NCBI RefSeq assembly: GCF_024756255.1
Contig: NZ_JANUHB010000001.1
Coordinates: 124,001-188,000, forward strand
Source of the DNA: Massilia agilis
GTDB lineage: Bacteria > Pseudomonadota > Gammaproteobacteria > Burkholderiales > Burkholderiaceae_D
Direction: 5' to 3'
Length of the DNA stretch: 64,000 nucleotides
Every line of letters begins with the position of its first letter. Positions within the stretch are counted from its first letter, which is position 1. The translations under genes and the position numbers were made by a program. The notes under the pieces were generated by a model. That model saw only the letters and a list, made by a program, of their open reading frames with translations, was not told the origin of the DNA and searched no databases. Positions 27,397 to 39,030 of the stretch are shown piece after piece.

Positions 27397-27807
27397 ATGT
27401 GGCGTGTCGCGGTCAACACAATTGCCGCCGTGGCCTTGCTCTTCGCCAGCGTGGCCACTGCAGGCTATGTCGCTGCGCAAGATCCTGTCGAAGGCATCCT
27501 CGTCAACCAGACGGTCACGGTCGCCGGGCAGGAGTTCCACGCAGCCTTTGCCGCGATGTGGGCGGACAAGCCGGGCGTGGCCGGCTATGCCGTCCTCGTG
27601 CGCGAGCGTCCCTCCGCGGCGCGCGGCACCACCATCGAAGTCGAGCACGCCGGCCGTCTGCTGTTTCGCGCCTTCCTGCCGCCCACCCGCGCGCAGGTGC
27701 GCCCGCTGGCCGCGCAGGCGGTGGACGCGGCCTACGAAGCGGCGCTCGCCAGCCAGGTCCAGCCTCTGTTGCCAGCCGACGGCGACCTCGCGCCCGACGA
27801 AATCTAG
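27397..27807 (+). CDS. csgE: Curli secretion accessory protein CsgE
   Basis: 136-residue periplasmic protein with a signal peptide. Family features: ILVNQTVTVAGQEFHAAF, followed by LVRERPSAARGTTIEV, matching the E. coli LVVNRTITxxGxDFY and ERPSARxG pattern. CsgE caps the CsgG channel and directs subunits to it. Lies 15 bases after the first curlin gene. Confidence 0.92.
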   Translation: MWRVAVNTIAAVALLFASVATAGYVAAQDPVEGILVNQTVTVAGQEFHAAFAAMWADKPGVAGYAVLVRERPSAARGTTIEVEHAGRLLFRAFLPPTRAQVRPLAAQAVDAAYEAALASQVQPLLPADGDLAPDEI

Positions 27808-27825
27808 CAGCAACAAGGAGTTCAC

Positions 27826-28254
27826 ATGGCCAGACACTTGTACCTCGCAGCCGTGCTCAGCGCTTGCGCGGCCGTCCTCCCGGCCGGCGCAACCGAGCTG
27901 GTGTACACGCCCGTCAACCCCGCATTCGGCGGCAGCCCGCTCAACGGCCCTGGACTGCTCGCCGGCGCGCAGGCCACCAACAAACACAAGGACCCGCTCG
28001 CCGCGCGCAATTCGCTGCTCGACAAATCGCCGCTCGAACAGTTCACCGACATGCTGGAACGTTCGATCCTCGGCCAGCTGTCGGCGGCGGCAATGTCGGG
28101 GGTGATCGGGCAGAACGGCAAGCTTCAGCCGGGCACGGTGGACACGGGCAACTTTCGCATCACCATCGTCGATTCCGGCGGCGGCGTGCTGACCATCACC
28201 ACCACCGACAAGACCACCGGCGCCTCGACGACCTTCCAGATAGGTGGACAATGA
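27826..28254 (+). CDS. csgF: Curli assembly factor CsgF
   Basis: 142-residue exported protein. After the signal peptide the mature start TELVYTPVNPAFGGSPLNG is the CsgF signature that inserts into the CsgG pore. CsgF tethers nucleator to the cell surface. The stop overlaps the csgG start (ATGA). Confidence 0.94.
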   Translation: MARHLYLAAVLSACAAVLPAGATELVYTPVNPAFGGSPLNGPGLLAGAQATNKHKDPLAARNSLLDKSPLEQFTDMLERSILGQLSAAAMSGVIGQNGKLQPGTVDTGNFRITIVDSGGGVLTITTTDKTTGASTTFQIGGQ

Positions 28255-29135
28255 AATCCGCTCGCCCCGCCATCAGGCTTTTCGCCGCGCTCTCCGGCGC
28301 ATTGGTGTGCGTCACGCTGACCGGCTGCGCCCACGCCCCGTCCGCGGCCAAGGCTGGCGCGCGCCTGACCCCGGCCACCACCGTCACCCGCGACCTGGCC
28401 CGCCTGCCGCCGCCGCGCGGCAAGATCAGCGTGGCCGTGTACGGCTTCCGCGACCAGACCGGCCAGTACAAGGCGGCCCCCGACAGCTCGTTCTCCACCG
28501 CCGTCACGCAAGGCGCGGCTTCGCTGCTGCTCGGCGCCTTGCAGGCGTCCGGCTGGTTCACCCCGGTGGAACGCGAGAACCTGCAGGACCTGCTCACCGA
28601 GCGCAAGATCGCGCGCGCGCTCGAGTCGCCCAAGGAAGCGAACGCCGCGCCGGCGCCGGTCGCGATGCCGCAGCTGGTGCCCGCGGCCATCCTGGTCGAG
28701 GGCGGCATCACGGCCTACGAGACCAACGTGCGCACCGGCGGCGTTGGCGCCAATTTTCTTGGCATTGGGGCCTCCTCGCAGTACCGCGTGGACCAGGTGA
28801 CCGTCACCCTGCGCAGCGTGGACGTGCGCACCGGCGAGGTGCTGAACTCCGTTTCGACCACCAAGACCATCTATTCGTACGAGCTGCACCCGAGCGTCTT
28901 CAAGTTCGTCAACTTCAAGGACCTGGCCCAGTTCGAGGCCGGCACCACCCGCAACGAGCCGGCCCAGCTGTGCGTGCGCGAGGCGATCGAGGCGGCGGTC
29001 GTGCACCTGGTCGTGCAGGGGCTGAAGGACGGGCGCTGGCAGCTCAAGGACGAGAAAGACTGGTCCAACCCGCTGATCGAAACCTATTTGAACGAGGAAG
29101 GCGCGCCGGCGGACCGCGGTGCGCGCAAGAGCTGA
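28251..29135 (+). CDS. csgG: Curli secretion channel lipoprotein CsgG
   Basis: 294-residue outer-membrane lipoprotein; the lipobox is LTGC with Cys at residue 26. Contains VAVYGFRDQTGQYK, SGWFTPVERENLQDLLTERK and AAILVEGGITAYETN, typical of the nonameric CsgG pore. Exports the curlin subunits of this operon. Translationally coupled to csgF. Confidence 0.95.
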   Translation: MKSARPAIRLFAALSGALVCVTLTGCAHAPSAAKAGARLTPATTVTRDLARLPPPRGKISVAVYGFRDQTGQYKAAPDSSFSTAVTQGAASLLLGALQASGWFTPVERENLQDLLTERKIARALESPKEANAAPAPVAMPQLVPAAILVEGGITAYETNVRTGGVGANFLGIGASSQYRVDQVTVTLRSVDVRTGEVLNSVSTTKTIYSYELHPSVFKFVNFKDLAQFEAGTTRNEPAQLCVREAIEAAVVHLVVQGLKDGRWQLKDEKDWSNPLIETYLNEEGAPADRGARKS

Positions 29136-29167
29136 TCCTTCATCACTTTCACCACTGGAGACCGACC

Positions 29168-30085
29168 ATGAAGCAGCCATTCGCCGCACTTGCATGCACC
29201 GTCCTGGCCCTGAACGCCCTGCCGGCCATCGCTTCGGACAATTCGTCCATCACCCAACAGGGCAGCCTGAGCACTGCCAAGATCACGCAGGGCCGGTTTG
29301 TCGTCTCGTTCGAGAGCACCGCCGACATCCTGCAGGGAATCGGCACCAACAACTATGCAGCCGTGGAGCAGACCGGCTACGAAGCGCACGCGGCCGTCAC
29401 CCAATACGGCAACAACCAGATCGCCCGGGTCAAGCAGGACACCGACGGCTCGCATACGACGATCGTGCAGCGCGGGTCGGACAACGTGGCCGACGTGGAC
29501 CAGAGCGGGATACACGAACTCCACATCAACATCGAGCAGGATGGCCTGCGCAATATCACCTCCGTCAACCAGAACAACACCATCGGCGCCACCGCCGAGG
29601 TGCGCCAGACCGGCAACGACAACGTCGCCACGATCAACGAACCGAACAACATCGACCCGCGCGCGACGATTCACCAGAACGGCTCGTCAAACTTTGCCAC
29701 CATCGACCTGCCAGCCAACTCGAGCCAGGCGACGGTCAAGCAGGACGGCGTGGGCAACGTGGGACGGATCACCGAGCAAGGCTCTTCCAACTCGGCCACG
29801 ATCGACCAGGCCGGCAACAACAACGTCGCCACCATCGACGTGACGGGCAGCTTCGTCGATGCGACCATCATCCAGCACGGCAACCACAACACCGGCCGCA
29901 TCACCTCGGTGGGTGACGGCTTCTCGGCCGACCAGACCAACACGGCGACCATCCGCCAGGGCGGCCACGACAACCTGGCCACCATCACCCAGACCAGCGC
30001 CGGCACCGCCGGGTACACCGCCACCATTGCCCAGAACTTCACCACGCCCGGCTACGGCAACGTGGCCTCGATCCTGCAGCGCTAA
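29168..30085 (+). CDS. Curlin-repeat amyloid subunit, second copy
   Basis: 305-residue secreted curlin protein with signal peptide ending about at LPAIAS. More than 20 curlin units are visible (SITQQGSLS, VEQTGYEAH, TIDQAGNNN, TIRQGGHDN), with a regular central block richer in Gln/Asn than the first copy. It ends in SILQR. GGAG lies 7 bases before the ATG. Diverged from the first curlin protein but with the same overall plan, suggesting a major/minor subunit pair split across the operon ends. Confidence 0.9.
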   Translation: MKQPFAALACTVLALNALPAIASDNSSITQQGSLSTAKITQGRFVVSFESTADILQGIGTNNYAAVEQTGYEAHAAVTQYGNNQIARVKQDTDGSHTTIVQRGSDNVADVDQSGIHELHINIEQDGLRNITSVNQNNTIGATAEVRQTGNDNVATINEPNNIDPRATIHQNGSSNFATIDLPANSSQATVKQDGVGNVGRITEQGSSNSATIDQAGNNNVATIDVTGSFVDATIIQHGNHNTGRITSVGDGFSADQTNTATIRQGGHDNLATITQTSAGTAGYTATIAQNFTTPGYGNVASILQR

Positions 30086-30097
30086 GCATCACGCATG

Positions 30098-30134
30098 GCG
30101 GCCGCGCCCCTTCCAGCGGGGGGGCGGCCGCTTT
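30098..30134 (+). terminator. Rho-independent terminator of the curli operon
   Basis: Long GC stem GCGGCCGC(G)CCCC pairing with GGGG(G)GCGGCCGC around a 7-base loop, followed by CTTT. Located 12 bases after the second curlin stop. The T-run is short, so strength is uncertain. Confidence 0.7.
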
Positions 30135-30197
30135 CGCTACCCGCTCGGCCCGCGCGTGCTTTAGAATCCGAACCTTCAGCTATTGCCGAGGGTGAAT

Positions 30198-31577
30198 ATG
30201 TCAGAACCAAAAGAAGGACTCAAACGCGGGCTCAAGAGCCGCCATATCCAGCTCATCGCCCTCGGCGGCGCGATCGGCACCGGCCTGTTCCTGGGCGTGG
30301 CGCAAACGATCAAGATGACCGGCCCCTCGGTGCTGCTCGGTTACGCGATCGGCGGCATGATCGCCTTCCTCATCATGCGCCAGCTCGGCGAAATGGTGGT
30401 GGACGAGCCGGTGGCCGGGTCGTTCAGCTACTTCGCCAACAAATACTGCGGCCATCTGGCCGGCTTCGTCACCGGCTGGAACTACTGGGTGCTGTACGTC
30501 CTGGTCAGCATGGCCGAGCTGTCGGCGGTCGGCATCTACGTGCAGTACTGGTGGCCGGGCATCCCGACCTGGGTCTCGGCGCTGGCGTTTTTCGCCGTCA
30601 TCAACGCCATCAGCCTGTTCAACGTAAAAGCGTTCGGCGAAATGGAGTTCTGGTTCGCCCTCATCAAGGTGGTGGCGGTGGTGGGCATGATCGTGTTCGG
30701 CCTGTGGCTGCTGCTGTCCGGCGGCGCCGGTCCGCAAGCCAGCGTAACGAACCTGTGGCGCGATGGCTTCTTCCCGGGCGGCGTGGGCGGGCTGGTGATG
30801 GCGATCCCGATGCTGATGTTCTCCTTTGGCGGGCTGGAGCTGATCGGCATCACCGCCGCCGAGGCCGACGACCCGTCGCACTCGATCCCGCGCGCGACCA
30901 ACCAGGCCATCTACCGCATCCTGATCTTCTACATCGGCGCGCTGGGCGTGCTGCTGTCGCTGTACCCATGGCAGAAGGTCGCGGCCGGCGGCAGCCCCTT
31001 CGTGCTGATCTTCCATGCGCTCAACAGCGACATGGTTGCCAACCTGCTCAACATCGTGGTGCTGACCGCGGCCATGTCCGTGTACAACAGCGGCGTGTAT
31101 TCGAACAGCCGCATGCTGTATGGCCTGGCCGCGCAGGGCAATGCGCCGCGCGCGCTGCTCCGCGTGAACGGGCGCGGGGTGCCGGTGCTGGCGCTGGGCG
31201 TGTCCGCACTGGTCACCGGCATTTGCGTGTGCCTGAACTACTTCATGCCGGGCGAAGCGTTCGGCATGCTGATGGGGCTGACCGTGTCCGCACTGGTCAT
31301 CAACTGGGGCATGATCAGCTGGATCCACCTGCGTTTTCGGGCCGCCAAGCGCGCGGCTGGCGCGGCCACCGGCTTCCCCAGCCCGGCTGCGCCGCTCACC
31401 AACTACCTGTGCCTGGGCTTCCTGGCCGCGATGCTGGTGATCATGTGGATCACGCCCGAGCTGCGCGTGTCCGTCATCCTGATCCCGGCCTGGCTGGCGG
31501 TGCTGGGCGTTGGCTACTGGCTGCGCCAGCGCAGCGTGGACACCGCACCGGAACGCGTCAGCGCGGACGTCAGTTGA
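30198..31577 (+). CDS. Amino acid permease, AAT family (AroP/CycA-like)
   Basis: 459-residue APC-superfamily transporter with 12 predicted helices. N-terminal hallmark RHIQLIALGGAIGTGLFLG and later SFGGLELIGITAAEADDP match the enterobacterial-type aromatic/neutral amino acid permeases. GAGGGTG precedes the ATG. Monocistronic between the curli terminator and an inverted repeat. Substrate not decided by sequence. Confidence 0.9.
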   Translation: MSEPKEGLKRGLKSRHIQLIALGGAIGTGLFLGVAQTIKMTGPSVLLGYAIGGMIAFLIMRQLGEMVVDEPVAGSFSYFANKYCGHLAGFVTGWNYWVLYVLVSMAELSAVGIYVQYWWPGIPTWVSALAFFAVINAISLFNVKAFGEMEFWFALIKVVAVVGMIVFGLWLLLSGGAGPQASVTNLWRDGFFPGGVGGLVMAIPMLMFSFGGLELIGITAAEADDPSHSIPRATNQAIYRILIFYIGALGVLLSLYPWQKVAAGGSPFVLIFHALNSDMVANLLNIVVLTAAMSVYNSGVYSNSRMLYGLAAQGNAPRALLRVNGRGVPVLALGVSALVTGICVCLNYFMPGEAFGMLMGLTVSALVINWGMISWIHLRFRAAKRAAGAATGFPSPAAPLTNYLCLGFLAAMLVIMWITPELRVSVILIPAWLAVLGVGYWLRQRSVDTAPERVSADVS

Positions 31578-31608
31578 ACGCGTGGGCGGGAAACCCGCCC
31601 ACCCTACG
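31575..31608 (-). repeat. REP-like repeat, single reversed copy
   Basis: GAACGCGTGGGCGGG / CCCGCCCACCCTACG, reversed relative to most copies. It touches the stop codon of the permease gene. Confidence 0.85.
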
Positions 31609-31634
31609 AAACCAACGTCCAACGCCTGCTGGCA

Positions 31635-31922
31635 TTACCGCGCCTTCCGCTTCGACGTTTCCGTACGCGCGTAGTACCCCGGCGGCTTCTTCGCCACCCA
31701 CTCGATAAACGTACGGATATCCTCATGCGCGCGCAACGCTTCCCAGCTGTGGAAGCGGTCGCGCAGCTCCTTCTCGGTGAACACCGAATGGATTTTCCGG
31801 TGGCAGATCTTGTGCACCGGGAACTGCTCTTTTCCCTTGTAGGTCTTCGGCACCAGGTGGTGCCGGTCGATGTTCTCCGTCCCCAGGGCACGCCCGCACA
31901 GCGGGCAAATCGGCTCGTTCAT
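31635..31922 (-). CDS. Small HNH-domain protein
   Basis: 95-residue protein. A zinc-ribbon CPLCGRALG, then DRHHLVPKTYKGKEQ and ICHRKIHSVFTEKEL make up a minimal HNH nuclease fold with a zinc site (CxxC plus CHxxIH). Such stand-alone proteins are common in proteobacteria and of unknown role. No intein, intron or restriction neighbour is visible. Convergent with the permease. Confidence 0.75.
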   Translation of the reverse strand: MNEPICPLCGRALGTENIDRHHLVPKTYKGKEQFPVHKICHRKIHSVFTEKELRDRFHSWEALRAHEDIRTFIEWVAKKPPGYYARTETSKRKAR

Positions 31923-31975
31923 GCAGCAACTTTACCGCGATCAGGCCGCGCACGCCCTGGATGCATGCTGCATAG

Positions 31976-34350
<2,375 letters not shown>

Positions 34351-34351
34351 T

Positions 34352-35719
34352 ATGGGCATTCATGTAATCAAAATGCCCGACCTGGGCGAAGGCATTGCGG
34401 AAGTTGAAGTCGTCGAATGGCACGTCAAGCCCGGCGACACGGTCAAGGAAGACCAGGTGCTGGCGGACGTGATGACCGACAAGGCCACCGTCGAAATCCC
34501 GTCTCCGGTGCACGGCACCGTGACCTCGCTGGGCGGCGCGGTGGGCCAGTCGCTGGCCGTTGGCGCAGAGCTGATCCGCCTGGAAGTGGAAGGCGCCGGC
34601 AACCACAGCGCCGACAAGGACAAAGCACCGGCCCCGGTCTCGGCACAAGACGCCGTGGCCGAACAACAAGCCGGCGAACCCGTTGCGGTGAACGCCGAAG
34701 GCAAGCCAACCGGTAGGGTGGGCAGCTCCGCTGCCCACGCGTCCAGCGACAAGGCGCAAACCCGCAAGGCGACCGAAAGCCCGGTTGCGGCTGCCCCGCG
34801 CCCCTCCGCCTCCGTGCTCCCGCTGCGCCCCGCCGGCGAAAAGCCGCTGGCCGCACCGGCCGTGCGCCAGCGCGCCTGGGACATGGGCATCGAACTGCAA
34901 TACGTGATGGGCAGCGGTCCGGCCGGCCGCATCACCCACGCGGACCTGGACGCCTACGTCGAAACCCGCCAGCGCGGCGGTGGCGGCATGGGCGGCGCGG
35001 ACACGCGCTACGCCGAGCTGCAGGGTGAACAGGCGGTGCCGGTGATCGGCCTGCGCCGCAAGATCGCCGAGAAAATGCAGGAAGCGAAGCGCCGCATCCC
35101 GCACTTCACCTATGTGGAAGAGGTCGACGTCACCGAACTGGAACTGCTGCGCACGCAACTGAACAGCCGCTACGGCGAAGAGCGCGGCAAGCTCACCCTG
35201 CTGCCGCTGCTGATGCGCGCGGTGGTGCTCGCGATCCGCAAGTTCCCCGAGGTGAACGCGCGCTACGACGACGACGCCGGCGTGGTCACCCGCTACAACC
35301 CGGTCCACCTCGGCATCGCCACCCAGACCGACACCGGCCTGATGGTGCCCGTGGTGCGCAATGCCGAGGCGCGCGACCCGTGGTCCAGCGCTTCCGAAAT
35401 CGTGCGCCTGGCCGACGCGGCGCGTAACGGCAAAGCGCTGCGCGAAGAGCTCTCCGGCTCGACCATCACCATCACCAGCCTGGGGCCGCTGGGCGGCATC
35501 GTCACGACCCCGGTCATCAACTGGCCGGAAGTGGCGATCATCGGCGTGAACCGCATCGTCGAAAAGCCGGTGATCAGGAACGGCGGCATGGTGGCGCGCA
35601 AGACGATGAACCTGTCGTCCTCGTTCGACCACCGTGTCATCGACGGCATGGTGGCCGCCGAGTTCGTGCAAACCATCCGCGGCTACCTCGAGTGCCCGGC
35701 AACCCTGTTTGTGGAATGA
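34352..35719 (+). CDS. bkdB: Branched-chain 2-oxo acid dehydrogenase E2 (lipoyl transacylase) with repeat-derived linker
   Basis: 455 residues. Lipoyl domain with the modified Lys in [12 protein letters not shown] (residues about 1-80), an Ala/Pro/Glu-rich linker, a peripheral-subunit-binding domain ([17 protein letters not shown]), and a catalytic domain with [11 protein letters not shown] near the C-terminus. Within the linker, codons 121-132 ([12 protein letters not shown]) are encoded by a full copy of the REP-like repeat, read through in frame. One base separates the gene from E1 beta. Confidence 0.94.
   Translation: MGIHVIKMPDLGEGIAEVEVVEWHVKPGDTVKEDQVLADVMTDKATVEIPSPVHGTVTSLGGAVGQSLAVGAELIRLEVEGAGNHSADKDKAPAPVSAQDAVAEQQAGEPVAVNAEGKPTGRVGSSAAHASSDKAQTRKATESPVAAAPRPSASVLPLRPAGEKPLAAPAVRQRAWDMGIELQYVMGSGPAGRITHADLDAYVETRQRGGGGMGGADTRYAELQGEQAVPVIGLRRKIAEKMQEAKRRIPHFTYVEEVDVTELELLRTQLNSRYGEERGKLTLLPLLMRAVVLAIRKFPEVNARYDDDAGVVTRYNPVHLGIATQTDTGLMVPVVRNAEARDPWSSASEIVRLADAARNGKALREELSGSTITITSLGPLGGIVTTPVINWPEVAIIGVNRIVEKPVIRNGGMVARKTMNLSSSFDHRVIDGMVAAEFVQTIRGYLECPATLFVE
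34712..34746 (+). repeat. REP-like repeat inside the E2 coding sequence
   Basis: GGTAGGGTGGGCAGC / GCTGCCCACGCGTCCAG, the same element seen between genes elsewhere, here inside an open reading frame. It adds codons without a stop and lies in the flexible linker between the lipoyl and binding domains. Confidence 0.88.
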
Positions 35720-35723
35720 GCAT

Positions 35724-37130
35724 ATGAATTCTGTTTCGACGACCCTGCTCGTGATCGGCGGCGGCCCCGGTGGCTACGTGGCCGCGATCCGCGCCGGTCA
35801 GCTCGGCATCCCGACCATCCTGGTCGAGGCCGAGCACTTGGGCGGCACTTGCCTGAACATCGGCTGCATCCCGTCCAAGGCCCTGATCCACGCGGCCGAG
35901 GAATTCGAGAAGGCCCGCCACTACGCCGACAATTCGCCGCTCGGCATCGCCGTGTCCGGCGTGGAGATCGACGTCGCCCGCACGGTGGAATGGAAGGACG
36001 GCATCGTCAAGCGCCTGACCGGTGGCGTGGGCGCCCTGCTGCGCAAGCACGGCGTGCAAGTCATCAAGGGCTGGGCGCGCATTGTGGACGGCAAGACGGT
36101 CGAGGTGACCGAACCTGGTGCGGCCGAGGGCAGCATGCGCATCCGCTGCGAGCATCTGTTGCTGGCAACCGGCTCGCAGGCCGTGGAGCTGCCGTTCATG
36201 CCGTTCGGCGGCCCTGTCATCTCCAGCACCGAGGCGCTTTCGCCCGAAGCGCTGCCGCAGCGCCTGGTGGTAGTGGGCGCCGGCTACATCGGCCTGGAAC
36301 TGGGCATCGCCTACCGCAAGCTGGGCGCGCAGGTGTCCGTGGTGGAGGCGATGGACCGCATCCTGCCTGCCTACGACGAGGAGCTGGTCAAGCCGGTCGC
36401 GGCCTCGCTCAAGCGCCTGGGCATCGAGGTGCACCTGAACACCAGCGTGCTGGGCATGACCGAAGCCGGTGACGCGGTGCGCGTGCGCGGCGCCGCCGGT
36501 GGCTACGAATCGCAGCTGGAAGCGGACCGCGTGCTGGTCGCAGTCGGCCGCAAGCCGCGCACCGAGGGCTATGGCCTGGAGAGCCTGCTGCTGGACATGA
36601 ACGGTCGCGCGGTCCGCATCGACAACCAGTGCCGCACCTCGATGCGCAACGTCTGGGCCATCGGCGACATCACCGGCGAGCCGATGCTGGCCCACCGGGC
36701 GATGGCGCAGGGCGAGATGGTGGCCGAGATCATCGCCGGCAAGCGCCGCCACTTTGCTCCCAGCGCGATTCCCGCGGTGTGCTACACCGACCCCGAGGTG
36801 GTGGTGGTCGGCCTGACGCCGCAGGAGGCCGAGCGCAATGGCCTGGAATGCACGACGGCCAGCTTCCCGTTCGCGGCCAACGGCCGCGCCATGACGATCG
36901 AAAGCACGGACGGTTTCGTGCGCGTGGTTGCGCGCAAGGACAACCACCTGATCGTCGGCTGGCAGGCGGTGGGCCGCGGCGTGTCCGAGCTGTCGGCCGC
37001 GTTCTCGCAGTCGATCGAACTGGGCGCGCAGCTCGAGGATGTCGCGGGGACGATCCACGCGCACCCGACCCTGGGCGAAGCGGTGCAGGAAGCGGCATTG
37101 CGCGCACTGGGCCACGCGCTGCACATCTGA
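35724..37130 (+). CDS. lpdA: Dihydrolipoamide dehydrogenase (E3)
   Basis: 468-residue FAD flavoprotein that reoxidises the E2 lipoyl group with NAD+. FAD motif [19 protein letters not shown], redox disulfide [16 protein letters not shown] motif [12 protein letters not shown], and C-terminal His-Glu pair in [11 protein letters not shown]. It is probably dedicated to this complex (Lpd-Val type). Last gene of the operon. Confidence 0.95.
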   Translation: MNSVSTTLLVIGGGPGGYVAAIRAGQLGIPTILVEAEHLGGTCLNIGCIPSKALIHAAEEFEKARHYADNSPLGIAVSGVEIDVARTVEWKDGIVKRLTGGVGALLRKHGVQVIKGWARIVDGKTVEVTEPGAAEGSMRIRCEHLLLATGSQAVELPFMPFGGPVISSTEALSPEALPQRLVVVGAGYIGLELGIAYRKLGAQVSVVEAMDRILPAYDEELVKPVAASLKRLGIEVHLNTSVLGMTEAGDAVRVRGAAGGYESQLEADRVLVAVGRKPRTEGYGLESLLLDMNGRAVRIDNQCRTSMRNVWAIGDITGEPMLAHRAMAQGEMVAEIIAGKRRHFAPSAIPAVCYTDPEVVVVGLTPQEAERNGLECTTASFPFAANGRAMTIESTDGFVRVVARKDNHLIVGWQAVGRGVSELSAAFSQSIELGAQLEDVAGTIHAHPTLGEAVQEAALRALGHALHI

Positions 37131-37138
37131 GCCCCAAG

Positions 37139-37157
37139 AGCGCCCGCTCCGGGCGCT
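37139..37157 (+). terminator. Candidate hairpin terminator after the bkd operon
   Basis: Perfect stem AGCGCCCG-CTC-CGGGCGCT eight bases after the E3 stop, followed by only GGTTCTC. It may act as a weak or Rho-assisted end signal. It opens the 317-base gap that also holds two repeats and a palindrome. Confidence 0.5.
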
Positions 37158-37163
37158 GGTTCT

Positions 37164-37287
37164 CGTAGGGTGGGCGGGTCTCCCGCCCACGCGTCCAGGC
37201 GACGCACGCATTGCCTCTCAACTCGTCGGCGGCCCAGTCGGCGCAAGCACTGTCTGGATGCGTGGGCAGAATCTGCCCACCCTACGC
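37164..37287. repeat. REP-like repeat pair in inverted orientation (REPIN-like)
   Basis: Forward copy at 37164-37198 and reversed copy at 37259-37287, separated by about 60 bases of unrelated sequence. No coding potential is seen in the spacer. Inverted doublets of this size are the form in which REP sequences are mobilised in other bacteria. Confidence 0.8.
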
Positions 37288-37326
37288 CCCACGGGACTCC
37301 TTTCCGCACGAAAATAAATCAAGCGC

Positions 37327-37371
37327 TTTGATCAACACGTTTGATCAGTAGCACAACGTCGCTCGACGTTG
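37327..37371. promoter_or_regulatory. Direct repeats and palindrome upstream of the PIG-L gene
   Basis: Two TTTGATCA direct repeats (37327-37334, 37340-37347) are followed by the perfect inverted repeat CAACGTCG-CT-CGACGTTG (37354-37371). They lie 75-120 bases before the PIG-L ATG and may be an operator plus an mRNA or DNA hairpin. No regulator gene is adjacent on that side. Confidence 0.4.
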
Positions 37372-37447
37372 CACAACAGCCGTCCGCCTCCGGAACCCTA
37401 GACTGGATTAGCAACTTTGCAACCAGTTCCCGCTTCCGGAGGTTCCA

Positions 37448-38317
37448 ATGATCTCCCTCAAACGTAGCGTGGCCGCCTTCCTCGCCCTCGCGGCAATCCT
37501 CATTGCTCCCGCCCGCTCTGCCCTGTTCATCGCCGCCCATCCCGACGACGTGCCGCTCATGATGCACAAGAACGCGGCCACCGACGTGGCGACCGGCTAC
37601 CCGACCGTGTTCGTGCTGACCACGGCCGGCGACGCCGCCAATGGCACCGGCTACGCCAACAACACCATGCGCATTCCCTACTACCGCGCAAGGCTCAGGG
37701 CGTTCGAGTCCATCGTCCATTTCTGGCAGGGCCTGAACCCGGACGTGCCGGCCCCGGTGCCGCTCAGGACGACCGAACTCATCGCAGGCAAGGCCATCGA
37801 GACTGTCCACATGGGCAACGTGGTGATGTACCACCTGAACCTGCCCGACGACATGAGCCTGCAGCAGCTGGCCACCGGCCGGCTCGGGATGGTGACGAGC
37901 CTGAACCCGGTCAACACCTACACGCTGGCCGAGCTGAAGGACGTGATACGCGAGATCGTCAGGATCAACAACCGCGCCGCCGCCATGGTCAACCTGAACA
38001 CGCAGGACCCGGACACGCGCTGGAACCCCGGCGACCATACCGACCACGTCGCAACCGGCATCATCGTGAATGCCGCGATCACCGAGTCGCCGCAGATGCG
38101 CTGCGTGAACCTGCTGTTCTACCGGGGTTACGTGATCCAGAACTTCGCGCCGACCTACACCCAGGAAGAGACCAGGCTGCACCAGGCCACGCTTGGCGCG
38201 CTCAATGCCGCGCTGGTCGCCAATGGCAACCGCAGTACCTGGGACGCGTTCCACAACAACTTCGTGGGGCGGATGGATTTTCGCGGCGTGCCGGGCGCCG
38301 GCTACTGCAACTTCTGA
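37448..38317 (+). CDS. Exported PIG-L family deacetylase-like protein
   Basis: 289 residues with a Sec signal peptide ending near ARSAL. The PIG-L/LmbE zinc motif reads AAHPDDV (AHPDDE in most relatives), and the second metal motif DHTDH is intact. Family enzymes remove acetyl groups from N-acetylglucosamine-containing or related substrates. The Glu-to-Val change at the end of the first motif may alter the metal site or activity. CGGAGG precedes the ATG. Convergent with the TetR gene. Confidence 0.82.
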   Translation: MISLKRSVAAFLALAAILIAPARSALFIAAHPDDVPLMMHKNAATDVATGYPTVFVLTTAGDAANGTGYANNTMRIPYYRARLRAFESIVHFWQGLNPDVPAPVPLRTTELIAGKAIETVHMGNVVMYHLNLPDDMSLQQLATGRLGMVTSLNPVNTYTLAELKDVIREIVRINNRAAAMVNLNTQDPDTRWNPGDHTDHVATGIIVNAAITESPQMRCVNLLFYRGYVIQNFAPTYTQEETRLHQATLGALNAALVANGNRSTWDAFHNNFVGRMDFRGVPGAGYCNF

Positions 38318-38322
38318 CCCGC

Positions 38323-38946
38323 CTAGGGCGTGCTGGACGCGCGCGCGAGCACCATGCCCAGCCGGAGGGCCGTTTCGGTGACCTCTTCCAGCGCCGGCGA
38401 ATAGCCTTGCTCGATCCAGCGCAGCGCGATGTGGATCACCCCGCCGATCACGCCGGCCTGCAGCAGCTCGTCGTCCTGGCTGCCCGGCGGCGCCACCACG
38501 CGCGCGACCTGGCGCCCGACGTCGCGCAGCGCCGCGTCGAAGGCCTTGTCCACTTCACGGCTCACGCCGCGCATCTCCACCAGGAACACGCGCGCCGAAC
38601 GCGGGTCGCGCTGCAGCGCCGCAAAGTATGTGCCCAGCAGCGCGCGCGCACGCTCCCTGCGGCTGCGTCCCGCGGCTTGCGCCGCCGCCAGCACCTCTCC
38701 GACGACCGAGAACGTCACCGCGTTAAAGCCGGCGATCAGGAGCTCGTCGCTGTTGGCGAACGATTCGTAGAAATAGCGCTCCGTGAGCCCGGCCGCCTCG
38801 CATACCGCCTTGACGGTCGCCTGCCGGTAGCCGCGCTCGCCGTACACCGCCACCGCGGCCTCGATCAGGCGCCGGCGCCGCTGCGCACGCCGCTCATCGG
38901 GGGCCACGCCGCGGTACGGGCGCGATGGAGAAGAGTCTGGAGTCAT
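38323..38946 (-). CDS. TetR-family transcriptional repressor
   Basis: 207 residues. Helix-turn-helix at about residues 20-65 (RRRLIEAAVAVYGERGYRQA, TVKAVCEAAGLTERYFYESF) and an all-helical ligand domain. Divergent from the monooxygenase operon with 84 bases between; a strong palindrome in that gap is its likely operator, so it probably represses the operon and perhaps itself until a ketone or related ligand binds. Confidence 0.88.
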   Translation of the reverse strand: MTPDSSPSRPYRGVAPDERRAQRRRRLIEAAVAVYGERGYRQATVKAVCEAAGLTERYFYESFANSDELLIAGFNAVTFSVVGEVLAAAQAAGRSRRERARALLGTYFAALQRDPRSARVFLVEMRGVSREVDKAFDAALRDVGRQVARVVAPPGSQDDELLQAGVIGGVIHIALRWIEQGYSPALEEVTETALRLGMVLARASSTP

Positions 38947-38968
38947 CCCTCTATTTTGGCACAGGTTG

Positions 38969-39012
38969 TTGCAACCGGATTTCTGACAATGTACAGTGTC
39001 ACACACCATAAT
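38969..39012 (+). promoter_or_regulatory. Promoter and palindromic operator of the monooxygenase operon
   Basis: The 18-base near-perfect palindrome TGACAATGTACAGTGTCA (38984-39001; 2 of 18 positions asymmetric) overlaps two possible sigma70 promoters: TTGCAA-N17-TACAGT (38969-38997) and CTGACA-N18-CATAAT (38983-39012). Either would be blocked by a TetR dimer at the palindrome. The first leaves room for the AAGAGA ribosome site before the ATG. Confidence 0.65.
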
Positions 39013-39030
39013 TACAACAAGAGACACCAC

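Noticed and set aside
30095..31708. Alternative frame through the amino acid permease
   Set aside because: It crosses the curli terminator and has Arg/Pro-rich shadow composition; the permease frame is certain.
31635..31922. HNH protein as a homing endonuclease or toxin of a mobile element
   Set aside because: No intron, intein, immunity gene, IS or prophage signs nearby; it looks like a common stand-alone HNH protein.
37164..37287. CRISPR-like repeat-spacer arrangement
   Set aside because: Only two copies in opposite orientation, and the same element occurs singly across the window; no cas genes.
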